A stretch of 64,000 nt of DNA from Hymenobacter lucidus (GTDB lineage: Bacteria; Bacteroidota; Bacteroidia; Cytophagales; Hymenobacteraceae), in contig NZ_JAJADR010000011.1 of NCBI RefSeq assembly GCF_020447265.1, positions 41,928-105,927 on the forward strand, given 5' to 3'. The position numbers and the translations under genes are program-made. The notes beneath the pieces were generated by a model. It was not told the DNA's origin. It saw only the letters and a list, made by a program, of their open reading frames with translations, and ran no database searches. Below, in pieces: positions 35,520 to 44,165 of this stretch (positions within the stretch are counted from its first letter, which is position 1; each line of letters starts with the position of its first letter).

Positions 35520-36230
35520 TTACCCGCAGGGCTTCAGGTGCACCGAGCGCAGGGCCTGCTTGGCGGCGCGCCAATCGGGCATAAACTCATCCATCAGGGC
35601 CCAGAAGCGGGCATTGTGCAGCCGCTCGTGCAGGTGCACCAGCTCGTGCACCACCACGTAGTCGAGGCAGTGCGGGGGCTGGCGGATGAGCTCCAGATTC
35701 AGCCAGATGCGCCGGGCGCGGATGTTGCAGGTGCCCCAGCGGGTGCGCATCTGCTTGATGGCCCAGGCCTCGGCCCGCGCGCCCACCACCGGCTCCCAGC
35801 GGGCCGCCAGGGCCGGCAGCTGCTCGCGCAGGCGGGCCCGGTACCAATTGCTCAGTGCCTTTTCGCGCTGCTCCGCCGTATTATTTGCCGGCAGGTGCAA
35901 ATCCAGAAAACCTTCTTTGGCCTGCAGCTCCACCCGGGCCGGACCGGCTGCCGAATGGATGCGCAGCTGGTAGGGCCGGCCCTGGTAAAAGTGGGTTTCA
36001 CCGGCCTCGTAGGTTAATACTGCCGCCGCCGGCCGGGCTGCAAATTGGGCCTGGTGCTTGCGAATCCAGGCTTGGCGCAGGCTGATGAACTCGTGAATGG
36101 TGGCATCGGGGGTGCGCAGCGGGGCCGCCACCCGGATGCGCCCGTCGGGGGCGTACACGGTCAGGCGCAGGCTGCGGATATTCTTGCGGACCACCTCGAT
36201 GTGCAGGTCGTCGATAAGCAGATGGGGCAT
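35520..36230 (-). CDS. YgjP-like zinc metallopeptidase domain protein (COG1451)
   Basis: The 236-residue protein matches the YgjP-like family. N-terminal half: NIRSLRLTVYAPDGRIRVAAP. C-terminal metallopeptidase: WGTCNIRARRIWLNLELIRQ, then the zinc motif VVHELVHLHERLHNARFW with HExxH. No signal peptide is seen, so it is intracellular. Its substrate is unknown. The ATG at 36230 matches the family start; a longer frame to 36419 runs across an interspersed hairpin element. It lies directly upstream of hen1 on the same strand, with 72 bases between them. Confidence 0.88.
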   Translation of the reverse strand: MPHLLIDDLHIEVVRKNIRSLRLTVYAPDGRIRVAAPLRTPDATIHEFISLRQAWIRKHQAQFAARPAAAVLTYEAGETHFYQGRPYQLRIHSAAGPARVELQAKEGFLDLHLPANNTAEQREKALSNWYRARLREQLPALAARWEPVVGARAEAWAIKQMRTRWGTCNIRARRIWLNLELIRQPPHCLDYVVVHELVHLHERLHNARFWALMDEFMPDWRAAKQALRSVHLKPCG

Positions 36231-36330
36231 TAGAAAGAAGCGCGGACGAAAAATTTGGACCACTGCCGGGCAATGGCGGTGAATACCCAATGGTAAAAGT
36301 ACGGCGGCAAACCCGCGCCACGAAACCGGC

Positions 36331-36407
36331 AGTAGCGCGAACTTTGTAGTTCGTGTACTTGAACGATTGTCATTCCAGCACACGTGAACTACAAAGTTCG
36401 CGCTACT
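36331..36407. repeat. Interspersed hairpin element, copy 1
   Basis: Left arm 36331-36356 (AGTAGCGCGAACTTTGTAGT...) is nearly the inverse of the right arm (36381-36407), with a 24-base spacer. The same arms recur at 56638-56726. Confidence 0.85.
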
Positions 36408-36432
36408 ACAATATGTCAACCGGCCCCCGCGG

Positions 36433-39400
36433 CTACTCCACGCGCACCTGCTTGCTGGCGCTGCGGCCGAAGCGGGTCGGGAAATACATGAGCTCAGCTT
36501 TGGCGGGGTTCAGGGTGTAGCGGCCCCGGTAGCGCGGCTGTAGCGCCACCCGAAACGTGTGGAGGCCGACGGGCAGCCGGTCGATGAAGATGCCGGCCTG
36601 GTGGCGCAGGTACTCGCGGTGCACTTCAAAGTAGTTGCCCGGCTGCGGCTCGCCGTAGGAGCAGCCGGCCGGAATCGGTACTTCCAGCAGCACGTAGCGC
36701 GCCTCGGCCCGCACGTCCACCGTCACGACCAGCTCGGCGGGCTGCCCGGCGCGCAGGCTCACCTGCTGCCCGGTTTGGCCGGCCAGCGTGGTTTTCACCG
36801 TAAAGGGCACGGCCGTAGCCGTGGGCAGCGGGTTCCAGCGCGTCTGGTAGGCCGTGGCGTACACCGGCAGCAGGCCCTGCTTGCGCAAGCTCAGCGGGGC
36901 GGTGCCGGCGGGCAGGGTAAGCTGCTGCGGGAACGTGCTGATTTCCTGAGTGGCCCCGCCGCTGAGCTGCACTTTTGCCAGCGTGGCGGCCTGGCCCGTG
37001 GCCAGCAGGTCGGGGCCGATGGTTTCCAGAATCTGGGCCGCCTCGTAGGTGCTGTTCCAGTAGTCGGTGCGGCGCAGGTTCAGCAGGTAGCTCCGGATGC
37101 GGGCCAGCTCGGGCGCGTGGCCGCCCTGGGCGCGCAGCAACCGGTAGGCCAGCAGGGTAGTGCCCACGCCGGAGCGCAGCAGGTAGCGGTAATACGAGCC
37201 GGTGTGCAGCGTATCGGCGTAGAAAACGCCGCCCAGTTGGGTGCTGAGGCGGTAGCGGCGCAGCGTATCGAGCTGGTAGGGCAGGCCCAGCTGCTGGCGC
37301 AGTTCGGCCAGGGCCAGGTAGCGGTCCAGGGGCTGGCGGCCGGGGCGGGCCCGCGCCAGCCGGTCGGCGTAGGTGCGGTAGTCGGTGGCCACGCCCAGCT
37401 GGTGGAGCAGATGCAGCAGCCGGATCCGGTCATCATCCGACTGATAATACCAGCGCTGCAACGGCAGGGCGGCGGCCGGCACTTTGGCAAAGCCGTGGTC
37501 GAGCTCCTGCAGCAGGTACTTCTGCACCTTGTCCCGGTCGAAGCGCACTTTGTAACCGGCCTTTTCAGCGGCCAGCAATGCCTCCAGCACGTGGGTCGTG
37601 GCCCAGGGACTTACCTCCGACTTAGCCCAGGTGCCCCACAGGCCCTCGGGCTGGTGGCGGCCGTCCTGCAGCTTGCGAATCAGAAAGTTGATGCTGCGCG
37701 CCCCGCGAAACTGCTGGTTCTGCACCCGGCGGATCTGCTCTTCCAGCAGCAGCGCCTTGAGCTTGGAGGCGGCCTGCTCGTTGCAGAGGTAGGCATAGGC
37801 CTGTAAGTGCTGAATTTCGGAGAGCAGCACCGGCAGCGCGTCACTTTCCAGGCGCACCGTTACGGGCCCCAAACTAGGGTCGAAGGGCAGCGTGAGCGTC
37901 GTGTCGTTGGCCGTCAGGATGGCAAACGTGCCCACCCGTTCCCGGGTGCCGGCGGGCAGCACCGGAATGGGGCGCTGCTCTCCGTCGGCGTAGCCGCTGC
38001 CGGTCTGCTGCAGCCCGAAGCCGACGAGCACCGAATCCGGACCCGTCGGGGCGGTGATGGTGAGCGTATCGAGGGCCGAGGAAATTACCCTGTGGCTCTG
38101 GCGGCGCACGGGCTGGCCCGCCACGCTGAAGCTGGTGTTTACCTGCACCGTATCGGGGCGGTAGTTGAGGGTTTTGCCCAGCACCTGCGCCTGGTCGCCC
38201 TCGATGAGGAAGCGCGGCACGGCCAGCTCGGCCAGCAGCGCTTTAAAGGAGCGCAGCAGGCTGGTGGCCGCACCGGTGCGGCCGTGGTGGTCGGAGCCCA
38301 GCACGAAGGTGTCCCAGCCGGTCACGTCGTCGGGCAGCGTGACGGTGGTGCTGGCCTGGCCGCGGGCGTCGGTTACGAGCGTGGGCCGCCACCAGGCGTA
38401 GTCGGAGAAGTTGCGGCGCAAGGCCAGGCGCGGGTCACGGCCGATGGGGTCGTCGGTCGGGCCTTTGGCTTTGGTGGTAATGAACAACACACCGTTGATG
38501 GCCCGGGCGCCGTAAACGCCCGTGGCCGCCTCACCCTTCAGCACTTTGGCCGCGGCAATATCGGCCGGGGCCAAGTCTTCCAGCCGGCCATTGAAAGGCA
38601 GTCCATCCAGAATAATAAGCGGCTGGCTGGAGACTGGCAGCGCGGCCATGCCCCGAATGGTAATAGCGCCGCCGGGTTGGCCCTTGGTGATGCTGACGCC
38701 CGCTACCCGGCCCTGCAGGGCCGTAACAGTGGCCACGGAATTGCCGAGGCTGCGCCGGGTTTGCTGGGCGCCAAACCCGGTGACTACCACTTCCGAGAGC
38801 TGCTTGGTATCGGCGGCCAGCGCCACGTTGATTTCGTCCCGGTTCAGCTCCCGTTCTTCCCTAATGTAGCCGATAGAGCTAATCTGGAGCGTGGTGGCGG
38901 CGGGTGGTACTTGCAGGGTGTAGCTGCCGTCCGCGTTGGTTGCTACGCCCACGTTGGTGCCCTTCACCAGCACCGTCACGCCGGGCAGACCCTCGCCCGT
39001 GCTGCGGTCCGTAATCTGCCCGCTGATGGAGCGCCAGCCCGGCTGCGGACTACCGTACTCTACCACGGTAATTTTGCGCTGCGCCTGCTTGAGCTCAGCT
39101 TCCGGCGTCAGTGGGTCTTTGGGAATAAAAGTGCGCACCAACCGTAGGAGGCGGCGGCTAAGCGTGCCGGCGGGCTGCCGGTCGGGGTCGTTCAATTGAA
39201 AATACGTGGTGCCATCGGCCCGCACTATTGCCTCGGCGGCCGGAGCCAGGGCGGTGCTGTCGGTGAGCAGCACGGCTACGCGGTAGCGCCCCACGGGTAG
39301 CGCGTGCACCACGGCCAACCCGCGTTGCAAGCGCTGAAATTTCGGCTGATCGGGCCGGGTGAGCAGCAGGTAAGCGGCGGCAGGGAAATAGGTGTTGGGT

Positions 39401-42400
39401 TTGGCCGCGGGTAGGCGCACTTCCAGGCGGCCCTGGCCCGCGAGCGTCTGCTGCGGGGTATTGAATACCGGCTGCCGGGGCGTGGGGGCCCAGTAGGTGC
39501 TGGCGGGCTGGTTGCGGGCCAGCAGGGCGGCTTCGGTCAGGGCAAAGTTGTCGAAGGGCAAAACCCGGAAGTAATCAGCACTGCTCAGGTTGCCAAAGCG
39601 CCCCGCCTCCATACTGGTCATCTTCAGCAGGCCCGGGGCAAAGTCGTAGCGGTAGAGTGGCTCAAACAGAAACCGCCGCCGCAGCCCGTCGGCCCGGCGC
39701 AGCAGCACCGAATCGGGCCGGAATGGGCCGTTGAGGCTGTAGCGGCCATTCAGGTTGCTGTTCAGGGGCCGCAGCAGGTTGCCCTGGCGCAGACTGCCGG
39801 GTGCCCCGAAGTAGGTGTCGATGGCCAGCAACGAGCGGCTTAGCGTCAGCTCCTCGGCCGGACTTAGCCATGTGGGGCGCTTTTCTACCGTCAGCTCGGT
39901 GCAGGGCTGGTTTACGTCGATACTGAGCGTGAGCTTGTGCAGGTGGCGCAGCTGCACGCCCCGCAGCGTCACGAGGCGGTTGGTGGTCCGGATGCTGATG
40001 GTGTGCGGCCCGGGCTCGGTTACGAAAGCGTAGGGCTCGTTCTGGTTGACGGCGTGCACGTACACCGGCAGCCCGTCCACGTACACGGCCACCGCCGGCT
40101 GCACCCGCCCCGAATCCACCACGAAGGGCGCCAGCTGCGTCAGGCCGCCGGGCGCCGGCTGGTACTCGTAGAACGCGCCGTACTCGGGATAGAGAAACTT
40201 ATAGAACTGCAGCGAGTCGAGGCCCAGCCGGTGGCGCCACTGCTGCCACTGCAGCAGCTGATACGCCGGCTCCGCCCGCCCGTTTTCGAAGCCGGCCCGC
40301 AGCGCAAACCGCCGCCGCGACACGCGGCCCCGTACCGCCGGCTCGAAGCTGGGCACTTGCTGCGCGGGCTGGGCCTGCCCAAACTTGCTGGTGTAGGCGT
40401 AGGCAGTCAGGTCAGCATTGGGCACGGGCCGGCCGCCGCCGTCGGTAACGGTAAACTTCAGCTGAATCTTCTGCCCCGGATACGCCACCTCCGGCTGCTC
40501 GGTGCGCACCACGAGTTGGCGGCGGGGTAGGGCTACAGTGTATTCGGCCGTGCGCAGCTGCCCACCCCAGAGGTAGTGCAGCGACACTGCCCAGGGCTCC
40601 GGGCCCGGAGCGGCAGTTTCCAGCTTCCACTGCGGCCCGTAGCCCCGCTCCACCAGCGTATTGCCCCGGTATACGAAATACCAGAAGCTCAACCGGCGTG
40701 GGTTCTCCACCGAGAGGAAAATCGAGTCCCGGGTCCGGTCGGAGCGCAGAGCCAGGCCGCCGTTGGCGGCATCCAGCGGCAGGCGGGCCGCGTGGCCGGC
40801 GGCATCGGTCAGGGTGTAGCTGCTGGCCCGCACATCGATAGGTAGGGTGAGAGGTAGTGTTACCATTTGGGTAACTAAGGCTGTGTCGCGCCTGACGCTG
40901 AGTATGTTAATGCACAGTATAGCCTTGTGGGTTATTTTTTTGCCCAAATGTGTATAGGATAGGCGCACCGAGTCGGCTACCAGTTCCAGGCTCAGCTGAC
41001 CGGCGTCGAGGCGGTGCGGCAGGGTCAGGCTTTCGGTGCGCCGCTCGTTGTCGGAGTTCAGGAATGTAGCCCGCACGGCGTAGCGGAAGTCAGCGGCCGG
41101 AAACAGGGCCGGCGGTACGTCCAGGCGAGTTTCACCCACGGCATCCAAGGCTTGGCGGCGGGTCCAGAGGGTGTCGGGCAGAAACACCTGCCGCCCGGCG
41201 AAGCTCTCCGGCCCGGCCGCGGGCGTGATGCTGAGCTGCACTCGGGCATCGAGCAGGTTGAGGTCGTTGCTGTCGGTACCGCGCAGAAACAGCGCCTGGG
41301 GCTGGCCGTAGCGCGGTTCCTTTTCGGCGGCCCGCAGCGTGTAACGGGTGCTTTTGAGTTCGTAGTCTTCCAGTTGAAAATAGCTGCTGGCACGCGTCCG
41401 GCCCCGGCGGTCAGCCAGCCGGAAGCCCACCCGGGTATCGGGCCGCAAGCCCAGCGTATCGGTCAGGGGCAACTCGTACTGGTAGGAGCCGGGGCGTAGG
41501 GGCCGCAGCCGGGCAATCTTCTTTTCCGGCTGCCCCTGGCCGCCCCCGAGCCACAGCGTCAACTGCTGCCGGCTGGGCCGGCCTTTGGGGCGGCCCAGCA
41601 CGCGGGCCTTGAAGCGCAGCGTGTCGGCGCTAGGCCGGTATTTGGGCTTGCTCAGCGCCACGTAGCTGGCCCCGCGCCGCTCGGCGGTATTTTCGCGGTG
41701 GCTTTGCCGCTCATCCCGCACGTCTTCGCGGAAGATAGAGCGGACCAGGCCCACCGGCCCGGTAGAAACGTATGAGGCATTTTTCAAGTCCCGCCCCAGG
41801 TTCCAGATGGGGTTGGTGAAGTAGCCCAGCGGAAAGCCGAACGCCACTCGCCGGCTCATATTGATTGCCCTTCGCCAGCCCGACTGCTGGTTCTGATACG
41901 GGAAGTTTTTATCCAAATGGTGAAACGTGGTGCGGCCCGCGTGGGTCACGGCCACTAGCCCGGCGCGGCCGGCTTTGGCCAGCCGGTACGTGTGGGTAGC
42001 TGCGTCGTAGGGCACGGGGCGGCGGGCCAGGTTCACTTGGGCATCGTCGAGCAGGCGGCCCAGCGAGTCGCGCACCACCAGGGTCAGGTCCACTTGGTTG
42101 TCGATAACGGTAAGCTGCCGGTCGGTTTCGGAGCGCAGCCAGTACACCAGCTGCGGGCCTTCGGTGTGGGCCACGAGGTAGTAGCCGGGCGGCAGAGGGC
42201 GGCTCAGGCCCTGGGACGTTTCCTCAGCGGCGGGAAAGGAGTCGGCGGGCTGGGTGAAAAACTCGGGCCGGGCCGCCTGTAGCCCCTTTTCGTAGAGGTG
42301 GCGGGCCTGGGTATCAGTCAGGCGAAAGACCTTGGTGAGGTAGCTGCGCTGCCGGGCTTTGGTGAGTCGCTGCTGGGCGGCGGCCGAAAACGCCAGCCCC

Positions 42401-42432
42401 AGGGCCAGGATAAGGAGTAATAAAGGGCGCAT
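36433..42432 (-). CDS. Alpha-2-macroglobulin-like protein with inserted carboxypeptidase-like and TonB-plug domains
   Basis: The 1999-residue exported protein has a signal peptide (RPLLLLILALGLAFSAAAQ) and bacterial alpha-2-macroglobulin architecture. MG-type beta domains fill much of residues 100-1100. A carboxypeptidase-regulatory-like domain (about 1135-1210, SGQITDRSTGEGLPGVTVLV) and a TonB-plug-like domain (about 1213-1323, VVVTGFGAQQTRR; GAITIRGMAALP; LIILDGLPFNG; ATGVYGARAINGVLFITT) follow. Then comes the A2M segment (WWRPTLVTDARG, DDVTGWDTFVLG). The thioester motif CNEQ is intact (Cys1550-Gln1553) in an alpha-helical domain. Bacterial A2Ms trap proteases in the periplasm. No outer-membrane receptor barrel follows the plug, so it cannot be a standard TonB receptor. 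No penicillin-binding protein gene is adjacent. Confidence 0.88.
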   Translation of the reverse strand: MRPLLLLILALGLAFSAAAQQRLTKARQRSYLTKVFRLTDTQARHLYEKGLQAARPEFFTQPADSFPAAEETSQGLSRPLPPGYYLVAHTEGPQLVYWLRSETDRQLTVIDNQVDLTLVVRDSLGRLLDDAQVNLARRPVPYDAATHTYRLAKAGRAGLVAVTHAGRTTFHHLDKNFPYQNQQSGWRRAINMSRRVAFGFPLGYFTNPIWNLGRDLKNASYVSTGPVGLVRSIFREDVRDERQSHRENTAERRGASYVALSKPKYRPSADTLRFKARVLGRPKGRPSRQQLTLWLGGGQGQPEKKIARLRPLRPGSYQYELPLTDTLGLRPDTRVGFRLADRRGRTRASSYFQLEDYELKSTRYTLRAAEKEPRYGQPQALFLRGTDSNDLNLLDARVQLSITPAAGPESFAGRQVFLPDTLWTRRQALDAVGETRLDVPPALFPAADFRYAVRATFLNSDNERRTESLTLPHRLDAGQLSLELVADSVRLSYTHLGKKITHKAILCINILSVRRDTALVTQMVTLPLTLPIDVRASSYTLTDAAGHAARLPLDAANGGLALRSDRTRDSIFLSVENPRRLSFWYFVYRGNTLVERGYGPQWKLETAAPGPEPWAVSLHYLWGGQLRTAEYTVALPRRQLVVRTEQPEVAYPGQKIQLKFTVTDGGGRPVPNADLTAYAYTSKFGQAQPAQQVPSFEPAVRGRVSRRRFALRAGFENGRAEPAYQLLQWQQWRHRLGLDSLQFYKFLYPEYGAFYEYQPAPGGLTQLAPFVVDSGRVQPAVAVYVDGLPVYVHAVNQNEPYAFVTEPGPHTISIRTTNRLVTLRGVQLRHLHKLTLSIDVNQPCTELTVEKRPTWLSPAEELTLSRSLLAIDTYFGAPGSLRQGNLLRPLNSNLNGRYSLNGPFRPDSVLLRRADGLRRRFLFEPLYRYDFAPGLLKMTSMEAGRFGNLSSADYFRVLPFDNFALTEAALLARNQPASTYWAPTPRQPVFNTPQQTLAGQGRLEVRLPAAKPNTYFPAAAYLLLTRPDQPKFQRLQRGLAVVHALPVGRYRVAVLLTDSTALAPAAEAIVRADGTTYFQLNDPDRQPAGTLSRRLLRLVRTFIPKDPLTPEAELKQAQRKITVVEYGSPQPGWRSISGQITDRSTGEGLPGVTVLVKGTNVGVATNADGSYTLQVPPAATTLQISSIGYIREERELNRDEINVALAADTKQLSEVVVTGFGAQQTRRSLGNSVATVTALQGRVAGVSITKGQPGGAITIRGMAALPVSSQPLIILDGLPFNGRLEDLAPADIAAAKVLKGEAATGVYGARAINGVLFITTKAKGPTDDPIGRDPRLALRRNFSDYAWWRPTLVTDARGQASTTVTLPDDVTGWDTFVLGSDHHGRTGAATSLLRSFKALLAELAVPRFLIEGDQAQVLGKTLNYRPDTVQVNTSFSVAGQPVRRQSHRVISSALDTLTITAPTGPDSVLVGFGLQQTGSGYADGEQRPIPVLPAGTRERVGTFAILTANDTTLTLPFDPSLGPVTVRLESDALPVLLSEIQHLQAYAYLCNEQAASKLKALLLEEQIRRVQNQQFRGARSINFLIRKLQDGRHQPEGLWGTWAKSEVSPWATTHVLEALLAAEKAGYKVRFDRDKVQKYLLQELDHGFAKVPAAALPLQRWYYQSDDDRIRLLHLLHQLGVATDYRTYADRLARARPGRQPLDRYLALAELRQQLGLPYQLDTLRRYRLSTQLGGVFYADTLHTGSYYRYLLRSGVGTTLLAYRLLRAQGGHAPELARIRSYLLNLRRTDYWNSTYEAAQILETIGPDLLATGQAATLAKVQLSGGATQEISTFPQQLTLPAGTAPLSLRKQGLLPVYATAYQTRWNPLPTATAVPFTVKTTLAGQTGQQVSLRAGQPAELVVTVDVRAEARYVLLEVPIPAGCSYGEPQPGNYFEVHREYLRHQAGIFIDRLPVGLHTFRVALQPRYRGRYTLNPAKAELMYFPTRFGRSASKQVRVE

Positions 42433-42566
42433 AGGCGAATGGAATAAGAAGCACGATTCAGTAGCAGGATGCTACCGGGCGGCGTATTCCACACGACTGA
42501 TGAGAAAATTTCGGGCTGCTGGGATTATACGGTGGAGCATTGCTGCGCCGGCCGGCAACGCCGGCC

Positions 42567-43943
42567 TTACAGCCGAAAATTAACCGACAGAATGGCCCGG
42601 TCCTCGGTGCGGCGCAGGTCGGGCTGCCAGGCGGCGGGCAGGGGCTGGTCGGCGTAGCCCGAGGGCGAGGTAGTGCCGCCCCGGCCCGCAAAATAGGGCA
42701 CGTTGGCCAAGCGGTGCAGGTATTCCAGGCGGAAGGTCACGAAGTCGGAGGGCATCACGTCGAAGGTCGTGGTCAGCTCCTTAGCCGTGAGCTGGGTGCC
42801 ACCGTCGGCAAAGCCCACGACGGAGGGCGAGAAGCTCAAATAGCGCGAGGGGTTTTTCACGAAGCCGGCCCGCACGGTGAAGGCCAGCTTGTCCTGGGCA
42901 AACCAGAGGCGGTGGGCCACCGACGAGCCCAGCATGAAATTCTGCCGCCGCGCGGCCCCGGCGCCCTCCTCGAAGCCGTAGTGGTTGTTGAGGCTAAAAG
43001 CGGCCTGGGTGATGCCGCGGCGCTGGTTGCGGGGCTTGTGGTAGTAGCGGGCCACGATGGAGTTGTCGTGGTGGAAGCGCAGACGGCGCGGGTAGGCGGC
43101 GGCTCCGGCGGCCAGGGAGTCGGCGGCGGGGCGGGTGTCTTTGCCCAGGTAGAAATTGGCCACCAGCTGCAGGTTTTCGTTGGGCCGGAAGTAGTTGGAG
43201 CTGCCCAGGCCGGGCTGGCGGTTGAAGCTGTTGTAGGTCTGCCAGCCGTTCATCACCCAGAGCTCAGTTTTGAAGGTGCGCGCGGGATAAAACTGCACCC
43301 GCGCGCCCTGGAAGTAGAAGGGCGTGAAGTCGCAGACGAGGCTGCGCTGGTAGCTCCAGTTTTCCTGCATCACGTAGCTTTCCAGCCCGATGTAGCTCAT
43401 AAAAATGCCCAGCTCCACATTCAGCCCGTAGGCCTTATTGAAGTGGTAGCCGGCGGCGGCTTCCCGAATGAATTTCAAGTCGCCGGTGCCCGTATTGCGG
43501 CCCCGGGCCACCGAGCCGTCGGTTTCCTGCACCAGGTGCAGCAGCGAGCCGGTTTGCAGCCACAAGCGCCCGATGATGTTCTTGTAGTTGGTTTCCAGGC
43601 CCACCGAGGCCAGGGCCAGCGAGAATTCCTGGCTGCGCCCGGTCACGGCCGAAATGGTCTGGGTATGGTCGATGGGCCGGGCGAAGTTGTAGTTAAAATT
43701 GCCGTCGAGCAGGGCCACGCCGGTCAGCACGGTTTCGCCGCTTTGGTCTTTAAGGGTGAGGGGAAAGTCGCGCTGCCGGTTCTGGCCGTTCATCCACGTC
43801 AGGTCGTAGCCGGCGAAAGGGATTTTGGCCGTAGCAGTGTCAGAAGCGGTTTTTTGAGCGGTGCTGGAATCGGTACTTTGGGCAAAAACCGGCATAGCAG
43901 CGGCCAGCAACGCTCCGCAAAGGGCGAGTGAGGGAAAAGACAT
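42567..43943 (-). CDS. Outer-membrane beta-barrel porin (BBP2/OmpL-like)
   Basis: The 458-residue protein has a signal peptide (PSLALCGALLAAAMPVFAQ), a short acidic/Thr linker, and alternating amphipathic beta strands ending in an aromatic-rich C-terminal strand (ILSVNFRL). Motifs IGLESYVMQENWSYQRSLV, GARVQFYP and VMNGWQTYNSFN match those in the porin at 58179, so the two are paralogues. It probably forms a passive outer-membrane channel. It is between the Kup potassium transporter and the macroglobulin genes on the same strand, suggesting a role in ion or small-solute entry, but that is inference. Confidence 0.85.
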   Translation of the reverse strand: MSFPSLALCGALLAAAMPVFAQSTDSSTAQKTASDTATAKIPFAGYDLTWMNGQNRQRDFPLTLKDQSGETVLTGVALLDGNFNYNFARPIDHTQTISAVTGRSQEFSLALASVGLETNYKNIIGRLWLQTGSLLHLVQETDGSVARGRNTGTGDLKFIREAAAGYHFNKAYGLNVELGIFMSYIGLESYVMQENWSYQRSLVCDFTPFYFQGARVQFYPARTFKTELWVMNGWQTYNSFNRQPGLGSSNYFRPNENLQLVANFYLGKDTRPAADSLAAGAAAYPRRLRFHHDNSIVARYYHKPRNQRRGITQAAFSLNNHYGFEEGAGAARRQNFMLGSSVAHRLWFAQDKLAFTVRAGFVKNPSRYLSFSPSVVGFADGGTQLTAKELTTTFDVMPSDFVTFRLEYLHRLANVPYFAGRGGTTSPSGYADQPLPAAWQPDLRRTEDRAILSVNFRL

Positions 43944-43979
43944 GAAGAAGGCTGGAGAGAGTTTTTGGAATATTTAGTC

Positions 43980-44155
43980 CGCCATGCTGAGCTTGCCGAA
44001 GCATCTCTACTGCTTCGGCCGGGACTTTATAGTGACAATCGTTATTCACCCCCGCTCTTTTGCCCCGCCACTCTTCGTAAAGCGCCGGGCACGTTGAATC
44101 AGGCCTGGAGGGACAGGTGAGGAAGGTCCTTCGCTTTGCTCAGGATGACAGCCGG
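43980..44155. repeat. Inverted pair of CATCCTGAGC-type interspersed repeats
   Basis: At 43981-44003 a CATGCTGAGC-N5-GAAG unit reads on plus; at 44121-44151 the related unit reads on minus (CATCCTGAGCAAAGCGAAGG). The resulting inverted pair brackets the porin's upstream region. Confidence 0.6.
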
Positions 44156-44165
44156 TTTGTTTTGA

